Source: Planctomycetota bacterium | GTDB taxonomy: Bacteria; Planctomycetota; Phycisphaerae; FEN-1346; JAACEH01 | Reading direction: 5' to 3' | Assembly: GCA_016935955.1 (NCBI GenBank) | Contig: JAFGPY010000201.1 | Span: 1-6,041 of the forward strand | DNA: 6,041 nucleotides | In this document: one piece after another, positions 1 to 6,019 of the stretch | Layout of the letters: each line of letters opens with the position of its first letter | Numbering within the stretch: position 1 is the stretch's first letter | Notes under the pieces: generated by a model | The model's database searches: none | What the model was told of the DNA's origin: nothing | The model's input: only the letters and a program-made list of their open reading frames with translations | Position numbers and translations under genes: made by a program

Positions 1-647
1 ATCCGATCATGCTCGACGTGACCGACCGCCGCTGCGTGGTCGTCGGTGGCGGGCATGTCGCGCTGCAGAAGGTCTCGGCCTTGCTGGACGCCGGGGCACA
101 CGTTCGCGTTGTGGCCCTGCGGGTCTGCGACGAGTTGCGGCATCGCGACGGTGTGGACGTCTGCGACAATGCATACCAGGCGGCGGCGCTCGACGGCGCG
201 GCCCTGGTTGTTGCGGCCACCGATTCGCCCGAAACCAACGCTCGCGTTTTCGCCGACTGTCGGGCTCACGGCATTCTCTGCAACGTCGTGGACCGTCCCG
301 ATTGTTGCGACTTCATTCTGCCGTCGGTTCTGCGCCGCGGCCCGCTCACGGTGGCGGTCTCGACGGGCGGCGCAAGCCCGGCTCTGGCCGGGCGCATCCG
401 ACGCCGCCTCGAAGACGAGTTCGACGAGGCCTACGGCGTTTACCTGGAAGCCATCGGCCGGGTCCGCGCACAGGTCCGCCGTCAGGTGAACGACGAGGCC
501 TTAAGGCGGCAGATCGCCCACGAACTTGCGGCCGAGGAGTTGCTGGAGGCGGCCAGGCAGGGCAAGGCGGCCCTCGATCGCGCGATCCGAACCATTCTGG
601 AGCATCACGGTGTCGTCGCCGGCGACGACGACGCGGAAACGGACTAG
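1..647 (+). CDS. Precorrin-2 dehydrogenase / sirohydrochlorin ferrochelatase (Met8/CysG N-terminal type), 5'-truncated by the window
   Basis: This enzyme makes siroheme: it oxidises precorrin-2 to sirohydrochlorin with NAD+ and, in this family, usually also inserts Fe2+. It is cytoplasmic. Numbering from the ATG at position 9, an N-terminal Rossmann fold shows CVVVGGGHVALQK (residues 9-21) and ATDSPETN (70-77). D95 in NVVDRP aligns with the catalytic Asp of CysG (D104) and Met8p (D141). The family block FILPSVLRRGPLTVAVSTGG follows (102-121), then SPALAGRIRRRLE and a helical C-terminal part. The position matching the CysG phosphoserine S128 is Thr119. The reading frame is open to the window edge, and the codons before the ATG give Pro-Ile, matching the usual family start 'YPIML'. 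The true start is therefore probably a few codons upstream. There is no C-terminal SUMT methyltransferase domain as in full CysG. hemA begins 6 bases after the stop. Confidence 0.93.
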   Translation, partial: PIMLDVTDRRCVVVGGGHVALQKVSALLDAGAHVRVVALRVCDELRHRDGVDVCDNAYQAAALDGAALVVAATDSPETNARVFADCRAHGILCNVVDRPDCCDFILPSVLRRGPLTVAVSTGGASPALAGRIRRRLEDEFDEAYGVYLEAIGRVRAQVRRQVNDEALRRQIAHELAAEELLEAARQGKAALDRAIRTILEHHGVVAGDDDAETD

Positions 648-653
648 ATAAAC

Positions 654-1940
654 GTGAAGATTCTCTGCGTCGGAGTCAACCATCAGTCGGCGCCGCTCGA
701 TGTGCGGCAACGCATCGCTTTCGACGATGCGGCCGTCGACCGGGCTCTGGCCGTTCTGTCGGCCCGTTTCGACGACGCCGAGTTCGTCATTCTCTCCACG
801 TGCAACCGCGTCGAGGTCTACTCGGCATCGCGCGTCGCCGCGCCGCCCACAGCTGACGACCTCGTCCGCTCGCTGGCCGAATTCCACGGGATGGAGGTCA
901 TTGCCCTGATGCCCATGGTCTATCGGCTGGAGACCGAGGCGGCCGTGCGACACCTGATGATGGTCACTTCGAGCCTCGATAGCATGGTGGTCGGCGAATC
1001 GCAGATCATCGGGCAGGTCAAGGCGGCCTTCATTCGTGCCGTCGAGGCCGAGGCTACGGGGAAGTTCCTGAATCGTCTGTTCCACCGTTCCTTTGCCGCC
1101 GCCAAGAGGGTCCACGGAGCGACGGAGATCGGCCAGCGACGCACCAGCGTTGCCTCGGTGGCCGTCGATTTTGCGTCGCAGGTCTTCTCGGGCCTGGCCG
1201 GCAAACGCGTCCTGGTGATCGGGGCAGGCGAACTGGCCGAACTTGCCGTCGTCCACCTGCAATCGTGTGGCTGCGGCGAGGTGGCCATCGTCAACCGGTC
1301 GCCCGAACGGGCCGAGCAGTTGGCGGCACGGTTCACGGCCCGGGCTGTCGCCTGGGAGCGGATGGACGAGTGCCTGCGCGATAACGACATCGTCGTTGCC
1401 TCCACCTCGAGCCCACAACCGATTCTCGATGCCGAGCGTGTGGCCGCGGTGCAGGCCAGTCGCGGCGGCCGCGAATGGATGATTCTCGACCTGGCCGTGC
1501 CGCGCGACGTCGACCCTGCGGCCGGGCACGTCGAGGGCGTCTTCCTCTACGACCAGGACCGCCTGGCCCGCGAGGTCAGCCAGAACCTTGAGCTGAGGAA
1601 ACGCGAACTCGACGTGGCTTCGGCCATTGTCGACGATGAGGTAGCGGCTTTCATGGACTGGTTCGAGGTCCGCGATGTCGGCCCGTTGGTCGAGAAACTC
1701 GAAGCCCGCCTGCACGACATCGGCGACGAAGAGGTCGAGCGGCTGCTGAGGCGGCTGGGCGACGACGTCAGCGGCGCGACGCGGAACGAGATTCGCCTGG
1801 CCACGCATCGCATCGTGCACAAACTGCTGCACGAGCCGATCGAGCAGCTCAAGAACGAGAGCCGCGACGGCCGCGGCCAGATGAGCATGCGCGTGCTGCG
1901 ACGACTGTTCCACCTCGGCGAGGGCCGCGACGATGAGTGA
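654..1940 (+). CDS. hemA: Glutamyl-tRNA reductase
   Basis: GluTR reduces glutamyl-tRNA(Glu) with NADPH to glutamate-1-semialdehyde, the first committed step of the C5 route to 5-aminolevulinate, and so feeds heme, siroheme and cobalamin. The 428 residues are close to the usual family length. The catalytic domain carries GVNHQSAPLDVR (7-18) and LSTCNRVEVY (47-56), with nucleophile Cys50. The signature block follows: H100, then SLDSMVVGESQIIGQVK (107-123). The NADPH-binding fold has VLVIGAGELAEL (186-197). The C-terminal helices, with ATRNEIRLATHRIVHKLLHEP near residue 380, form the dimerisation domain. The GTG start at 654 is chosen because MKILCVGVNHQSAP is the standard N-terminus of the family. 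Its Shine-Dalgarno is weak (GGA about 10 bases upstream), so translation is probably coupled to the upstream siroheme gene. The stop overlaps the next gene. No frameshift or missing key residue was seen. Confidence 0.97.
   Translation: MKILCVGVNHQSAPLDVRQRIAFDDAAVDRALAVLSARFDDAEFVILSTCNRVEVYSASRVAAPPTADDLVRSLAEFHGMEVIALMPMVYRLETEAAVRHLMMVTSSLDSMVVGESQIIGQVKAAFIRAVEAEATGKFLNRLFHRSFAAAKRVHGATEIGQRRTSVASVAVDFASQVFSGLAGKRVLVIGAGELAELAVVHLQSCGCGEVAIVNRSPERAEQLAARFTARAVAWERMDECLRDNDIVVASTSSPQPILDAERVAAVQASRGGREWMILDLAVPRDVDPAAGHVEGVFLYDQDRLAREVSQNLELRKRELDVASAIVDDEVAAFMDWFEVRDVGPLVEKLEARLHDIGDEEVERLLRRLGDDVSGATRNEIRLATHRIVHKLLHEPIEQLKNESRDGRGQMSMRVLRRLFHLGEGRDDE
1920..1924 (+). promoter_or_regulatory. 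Ribosome binding site inside hemA for the membrane protein gene
   Basis: GAGGG lies 8 bases before the ATG at 1933, inside the last codons of hemA. It supports this start and the 8-base gene overlap (ATGAGTGA), a usual arrangement for translational coupling. Confidence 0.6.
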
Positions 1941-4065
1941 GCCGGAATCTCTTCGGCCTTCGCTTCTCAGTGGTGCCACCCGAACCTTTCTTGTTGCCTT
2001 CATCCTGACTTTCATTGCCGCGCTGTGGACATGCCTTGAACTGACCGGGACGCGGTCGATGTTTCTCGTCCCGCTGGGCGCAGGCCTGCAAGCATGCGCC
2101 TTGGGCATTGTGTCGGTGTTTGCCGGCTACCTCGCCATGCACCGCATCCGGGGAATGATCTTCCTGGAACGCGTTGTGCTCGGTTTCGCCGCTGGATTGG
2201 CAGGCCTTGTCATGGCGGTCTTCCTTGCAGGCGTGGCGGGCATCATGCATCCCGCCCTGATGAACATGGTCTTACCATCGCTATCTGCGCTGATGATCCT
2301 GTTCAGGGCCAAGTGGGTTGTCGCGAAGACGCAGGACGAACAGAAACCGATCAAGGCCTTGCGTGTCTTCGCCGCCGATTTCGGGCCTGCCGACTGGGTA
2401 CTGGTCGGCATGATCGTTGTCCTTTCTACGGTTGTGCTCTATGGAGCCGCTGCGCCGTGCGTCGAGTACGACACGATGGAGTACCATGCCGCCATACCGG
2501 CCGAGTGGCACCGGGCTGGGGGCATCGTCGACTTGCCGCACAACGTCTACTCCTATTTCCCCATGGCTGTCGAGATGCTTTATTTCGCCGGCATCTCGTG
2601 GGTGAACGATGTTGCCCTGGGGGCGATGGTGGGCAAGATCCTTGCCGCGTCGTGCACCGTCTGGGCGGCCCTGGCCCTGGTCTGCGTCGGGCGGCGGCTG
2701 TTCACCCTGCGGGCCGGGCTCATTGCCGCCGTGTTTTACCTGACCGTGCCCTGGGTTCTCCGCGTCTCGATCCTCGGTTTCGTCGAAGGCGTGCAGAGTT
2801 TCTACGTCGCGGCGGCATTGCTCTGCACGGTTGTCCTGTGGCAGCGCGGGGACGAGGAGGCAGGGCAAGACCGGAGGTCTATCGGTCCGGCCCTTTTGCT
2901 GGGCGTGATTGTCGGCATGACGCTGGGCATCAAACTGACCAGCGCCGTCTTCATCCTACCGCCAATACTGGTTCTCTGCTTCTCGGCTTTGGCGACGCGG
3001 CGCATTGGCTGGCGTGCCCTTGCGGCTTTCGCCATTGCGACAGCCGCCTTCGGCTCGCCGTTCTATATTCGCGACCTCGTCCTGACAGGCAACCCGTTCT
3101 TCCCGGTGCTCTCGACATGGCTCGGCGGGCCGGCCGGATGGACCGACGAAATGGCCCGACACTTCACCGAGCACCACTCGGCCGGAGCGATGACTTGGCG
3201 GGCGCTGACTGCTTCGCTTGTCGGTGTGCAGGATGCCCCGCCTAACACGTGGCCGTCGTTCCTGTTTGGCGGCGCGGTGCTGCTGGCTGCACCGTTCTCA
3301 CTGGCCAATCGCCGGTGGCGGCGGAGCGCCGCGACCCTGCTGGTGATCGTTGTCGTGGCCGTGGCGACGTGGTTCTGCCTGACACATCGGATCATGCGGC
3401 ACCTTGCCCCGGCATGGGTGCTGCTGGCCATGACAGGCGGGGCAGGGCTCGTGGCCTTCCGAGCGACGTGGGCTCGATGGGTGCTGGCTGTCGCCGTCGC
3501 GCTGCATCTGGGGATGACCTTCATGGTCGACCAGCGGATGCTTCAGGATCGCGGCACGTACGTTTCGCTGCTGGCCGATGCCGCTGCGCCGATGACCGAC
3601 AGTGGCTACGCGTTCACGTACCATCCCGATTCGACCGATCGCCTGTGGACCTACTCGCCGCACGTTGTTCGGATGATCAACGATCTCAAGCGCGGTCGCA
3701 AGTTCCCGCCGGTGATCGGTTTGGTCGGCGAGGCCCGGACGCTCTACTTCGACGTACCCGTGGTCTACAACACGGTCTTCAACCGTCACTGGATGGAGCC
3801 GCTCTATCGTGAGGCCGCGCGGCCGGACGAGTTGAAGGCGCGGGCTCTGCGACTCTTCCAGGAGTTGGGCACGACGCACGTCTACATCAACTGGGCGGAG
3901 GTCGACCGCTTCCGCGCTCCCGGCAACTACGGCTGGCCCGACGGGCTCGACCGCGACCTGTTCGATCGCCTGGAAGCCGCCGGGGTGCTCAATCGCATTC
4001 TGGCTGTGGGTCGACCCGAAGAACCGCCCCTGCACGTCGTCTACGAAGTCGGTTCCCCGCACTGA
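1933..4065 (+). CDS. Polytopic membrane protein, putative GT-C family (ArnT/PMT-like) glycosyltransferase
   Basis: This 710-residue protein is dominated by hydrophobic segments (for example about 18-36, 43-67, 80-104, 108-124 and 155-173, with many more to about 540). A soluble C-terminal part of about 150 residues follows. GT-C enzymes move sugars from lipid-phosphate donors onto acceptors on the outer face of the membrane, with an acidic residue in the first large loop. Here that loop reads VEYDTMEYHAAIPAEW (177-192; candidate E178/D180) and continues to LPHNVYSYFP (201-210) and E214. A later loop has LTGNPFFPVL near residue 385, also common in such proteins. The C-terminal part contains GEARTLYF (599-606) and HVYINWAEVDRFRAPGNYG (649-667), conserved-looking blocks that I associate with planctomycete membrane glycosyltransferase-like proteins. 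Donor and acceptor cannot be told from sequence. The ATG overlaps the hemA stop by 8 bases and has its own RBS, so it is probably co-expressed with hemA. It lacks the WG-x-x-W-x-W-D motif of cytochrome c assembly proteins. Confidence 0.72.
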   Translation: MSEPESLRPSLLSGATRTFLVAFILTFIAALWTCLELTGTRSMFLVPLGAGLQACALGIVSVFAGYLAMHRIRGMIFLERVVLGFAAGLAGLVMAVFLAGVAGIMHPALMNMVLPSLSALMILFRAKWVVAKTQDEQKPIKALRVFAADFGPADWVLVGMIVVLSTVVLYGAAAPCVEYDTMEYHAAIPAEWHRAGGIVDLPHNVYSYFPMAVEMLYFAGISWVNDVALGAMVGKILAASCTVWAALALVCVGRRLFTLRAGLIAAVFYLTVPWVLRVSILGFVEGVQSFYVAAALLCTVVLWQRGDEEAGQDRRSIGPALLLGVIVGMTLGIKLTSAVFILPPILVLCFSALATRRIGWRALAAFAIATAAFGSPFYIRDLVLTGNPFFPVLSTWLGGPAGWTDEMARHFTEHHSAGAMTWRALTASLVGVQDAPPNTWPSFLFGGAVLLAAPFSLANRRWRRSAATLLVIVVVAVATWFCLTHRIMRHLAPAWVLLAMTGGAGLVAFRATWARWVLAVAVALHLGMTFMVDQRMLQDRGTYVSLLADAAAPMTDSGYAFTYHPDSTDRLWTYSPHVVRMINDLKRGRKFPPVIGLVGEARTLYFDVPVVYNTVFNRHWMEPLYREAARPDELKARALRLFQELGTTHVYINWAEVDRFRAPGNYGWPDGLDRDLFDRLEAAGVLNRILAVGRPEEPPLHVVYEVGSPH

Positions 4066-4085
4066 CGGCGAACCGCCCTCCGCTG

Positions 4086-4101
4086 TGTGATCGACATCAC
4101 A
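4086..4101. promoter_or_regulatory. CRP/FNR-family operator, perfect palindrome (site 1)
   Basis: TGTGATCGACATCACA matches the CRP half-sites TGTGA-N6-TCACA at all 10 fixed positions. With flanking bases the palindrome is GTGTGAT-CGAC-ATCACAC at 4085-4102. It lies 21 bases after the stop of the membrane protein gene and 170 bases before the fhs start. CRP-like, and related HcpR-like, regulators bind this pattern. Which regulator acts here is unknown. As RNA it could also fold into a 7-bp hairpin, but no T-run follows. Confidence 0.62.
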
Positions 4102-4132
4102 CCTACCGGCAAGTCTCAAAGTGTCGCTTCAT

Positions 4133-4148
4133 TGTGATGCAGGGCACA
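4133..4148. promoter_or_regulatory. CRP/FNR-family operator, near-consensus (site 2)
   Basis: TGTGATGCAGGGCACA matches TGTGA-N6-TCACA at 9 of 10 fixed positions (G for T at 4144). The preceding T gives TTGTGA on the left arm. Its centre is 47 bp downstream of the centre of site 1, and it sits just upstream of a -10-like hexamer. Alone this would be weak evidence; the perfect site beside it makes it more credible. Confidence 0.5.
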
Positions 4149-4170
4149 GGGCCGAACAGCACCGGCGCGC

Positions 4171-4176
4171 GATAAT
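4171..4176 (+). promoter_or_regulatory. Candidate -10 element of the fhs promoter
   Basis: GATAAT matches TATAAT at 5 of 6 positions and lies in an AT-rich island (GATAATTGTGTAT) within GC-rich DNA. No good -35 hexamer sits 16-18 bases upstream, where site 2 of the CRP-like pair lies instead. A transcript start near A4182 would put site 2 at -41.5 and leave a leader of about 90 bases before fhs. Confidence 0.35.
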
Positions 4177-4258
4177 TGTGTATGTCGATTCGCGGCCGGG
4201 CCGGTAGTTCATGATGCGACGTCGGCCGTGCTGGATTCGTGTCGTTGCTTCGCCGCAG

Positions 4259-4264
4259 AAGGAG
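4259..4264 (+). promoter_or_regulatory. Shine-Dalgarno site of fhs; decides the start codon
   Basis: AAGGAG lies 7 bases before the ATG at 4272 and 4 bases before the ATG at 4269. The spacing favours 4272. It also argues against the in-frame GTG at 4239, which would place this purine tract inside the coding region. Confidence 0.8.
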
Positions 4265-4271
4265 TGGGATG

Positions 4272-5960
4272 ATGAAGTCGGACTTGGAAATCGCACACAG
4301 CATCGCGCTCGACGACATTCGCACCATTGCCGCCGGTGTCGGCATCGAAGATGACGAACTGGAACTGTACGGCAACTATAAAGCGAAGGTCAAGCTCTCG
4401 CTGCTCGACCGGCTGAAGGACCGGCCGCTGGGTAAGTACATCGACGTGACGGCCATTACGCCGACGCCTCTGGGCGAAGGCAAGACCGTGACCACCATCG
4501 GCCTGTCGCTGGCCCTGAACCACATCGGCAAGAAAACGATCACGTGCATCCGCCAGCCGTCGCTCGGTCCGGTTTTCGGCATCAAGGGAGGTGCGGCCGG
4601 CGGCGGCTACAGCCAGGTGCTGCCGATGGAGGACTTCAACCTGCACCTGACCGGCGACATTCACGCCGTGAGCCTGGCCAACAACCTTGCGGCGGCGTGC
4701 ATTGACGCGAGCATCCACCACGGCAACCCGTTGTCAATCGACGCGTCGAGTCCGATGCTGCGTCGCGTGGTGGACATCTCGGACCGTTGGGCCCTGGACG
4801 ACATCATCATCGGCCTGCAAGGCAACAACGTCCGCCGCACAGGCTTCGACATCGCGGTGGCCAGCGAGGTGATGGCCATTCTGGGTCTCTCGACGGACCT
4901 CCAGGACATGCGACGGCGCATCGGCCGCATGGTCGTTGCCCGCACGAAGTTCGACGAGCCGATCACCTGCGAACAGTTGCGGTGTGCGGGAGCCATGACC
5001 GTGCTGATGCGCGACGCGATCAAGCCGACGCTGATGCAGACGACCGAGCACACGCCAGTGTTCGTGCATGCCGGCCCGTTCGCCAACATCGCCCACGGCA
5101 ACAGCTCAATCATCGCCGACCGGATGGCCCTGCGGCTCGGGGAGTTCTGCGTCACCGAGTCGGGCTTTGGCGCCGACATCGGCATGGAGAAGTTCTTTAA
5201 CATCAAATGCCGCATGTCCGGCCTGAAACCTGCCGTCGTGGTATTGGTGGCTACGGTTCGCGCCCTGAAGATGCATTCGGGCCAGTTCACCGTCGTGGCC
5301 GGCAAACCGCTCAACGATGGCCTGCTGGAGGAGAACGTGGCGGCCGTGGAGGCTGGGTGCGCCAACCTCGACAAGCAGATCGAGAACGCTCTTAAGCACG
5401 GCGTGCCCGTGGTCGTGGCCATCAACCGTTTCGAGAACGATACGGAGAAGGAGATCCAGGCCGTTCGCGAGCGGGCCGTGGCTGCCGGCGCCGAAACGGC
5501 CGAGGTCAGCCAGGTCCACGCTCTCGGCGGCAAGGGTGGAGTGGAACTGGCCGAAGCCGTGGTCGAGGCGGCCTCGAAGCCGAGCCACTTCAAACTGCTC
5601 TACGAGGACGAGTGGCCGATCAAGCAGAAGATCGAGACAATCGCCCGCGAGATGTACGGGGCCGACGGCGTCAGCTACGCGGCTGTTGCCGAGGACAAGA
5701 TTCGCCACTTCACCGAGCACAAGTACGACCGGCTGCCAATTTGCATGGCCAAGACGCACCTGTCGCTGTCACACGATCCGAAGCTGAAGGGCCGACCGCA
5801 GGGGTTCGTCCTGCCCGTTCGGGATATCCTGGCCAGCGTCGGGGCCGGGTTTCTCTATCCGCTGGCCGGCGAGATGCGGACCATGCCGGGATTGCCCAGC
5901 CAGCCTGCGGCCTGGAAGATCGACATCGACGAGCAGGGCAACGTCGTCGGCCTGTTCTAG
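4272..5960 (+). CDS. fhs: Formate-tetrahydrofolate ligase (10-formyl-THF synthetase)
   Basis: The enzyme joins formate to tetrahydrofolate with ATP, giving 10-formyl-THF for purine and formyl-Met-tRNA synthesis, or for the methyl branch of the Wood-Ljungdahl pathway. At 562 residues it is close to the usual 555-560. From the ATG at 4272, the P-loop-like segment is TPTPLGEGKTVTT (63-75, K71). Signature 1 is GIKGGAAGGGY (103-113), followed by LPMEDFNLHLTGDIHA. Further blocks are HAGPFANIAHGNSS, ESGFGADIGMEKFFNIKCR, and LPICMAKTHLSLSHDPK near the end. Signature 2 reads VATVRALKMHSG (326-337), with Ser336 where the family pattern has Gly. The insertion after it (VVAGKPL...EEN) and the VVGLF C-terminus resemble the MTHFD1 type rather than the Moorella type. 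An in-frame GTG at 4239 is possible but would add an arginine-rich extension (MSLLRRRRSGM) foreign to the family. The gene stands alone behind a regulated-looking leader; an IS begins at its stop. Confidence 0.97.
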   Translation: MKSDLEIAHSIALDDIRTIAAGVGIEDDELELYGNYKAKVKLSLLDRLKDRPLGKYIDVTAITPTPLGEGKTVTTIGLSLALNHIGKKTITCIRQPSLGPVFGIKGGAAGGGYSQVLPMEDFNLHLTGDIHAVSLANNLAAACIDASIHHGNPLSIDASSPMLRRVVDISDRWALDDIIIGLQGNNVRRTGFDIAVASEVMAILGLSTDLQDMRRRIGRMVVARTKFDEPITCEQLRCAGAMTVLMRDAIKPTLMQTTEHTPVFVHAGPFANIAHGNSSIIADRMALRLGEFCVTESGFGADIGMEKFFNIKCRMSGLKPAVVVLVATVRALKMHSGQFTVVAGKPLNDGLLEENVAAVEAGCANLDKQIENALKHGVPVVVAINRFENDTEKEIQAVRERAVAAGAETAEVSQVHALGGKGGVELAEAVVEAASKPSHFKLLYEDEWPIKQKIETIAREMYGADGVSYAAVAEDKIRHFTEHKYDRLPICMAKTHLSLSHDPKLKGRPQGFVLPVRDILASVGAGFLYPLAGEMRTMPGLPSQPAAWKIDIDEQGNVVGLF

Positions 5961-5991
5961 AGCAGTTCACGTTTGCTTGTGGTCATGGCCG

Positions 5992-6019
5992 ATAGAGTAG
6001 GCATGAAGACCTACTCTAT
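5992..6019 (+). repeat. Perfect 10-bp inverted repeat (hairpin) around the transposase start codon
   Basis: ATAGAGTAGG (5992-6001) and CCTACTCTAT (6010-6019) are exact reverse complements separated by the 8 bases CATGAAGA. The ATG at 6003-6005 lies in the loop, and the purine-rich bases that could serve as a ribosome binding site lie in the left arm. The right arm encodes part of the transposase N-terminus (T-Y-S-M). No T-run follows, so it does not look like an intrinsic terminator. Confidence 0.75.

Noticed and set aside
501..2108. A 535-codon open frame on the minus strand covering most of hemA.
   Set aside because: It lies opposite a clearly functional hemA. Its translation has no recognisable domain and is rich in R, D, H and Q, as expected from the complement of GC-rich coding DNA. 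Long antisense frames are common at this GC content.
1933..4065. The membrane protein as a cytochrome c assembly protein (CcsA/HemX), a usual hemA neighbour.
   Set aside because: It is more than twice as long, lacks the tryptophan-rich WGxxWxWD motif, and has a GT-C-like acidic first loop instead.
4066..4077. Short GGCG-AAC-CGCC inverted repeat just after the stop of the membrane protein gene.
   Set aside because: A 4-bp stem in GC-rich DNA is expected by chance and has no T-run.
4085..4102. The palindrome after the membrane protein gene as an intrinsic terminator.
   Set aside because: The stem is only 7 bp and is followed by CTACCGGC, not a T-run. The sequence is a full CRP-type operator, which explains the symmetry better.
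4239..4271. Upstream GTG start for fhs at 4239, adding 11 residues.
   Set aside because: The extension MSLLRRRRSGM is not family-like, and the AAGGAG ribosome binding site lies inside it, well placed for ATG 4272.
4182..4271. A riboswitch (for example a THF riboswitch) in the fhs leader.
   Set aside because: The leader is short (about 90 bases) and GC-rich. I could not find a conserved pairing scheme or motif matching a known class.
5992..6019. The 10-bp hairpin as the fhs terminator.
   Set aside because: There is no T-tract after the right arm (GGATTTGCGG), and the right arm is transposase coding sequence. It may still hinder read-through translation.
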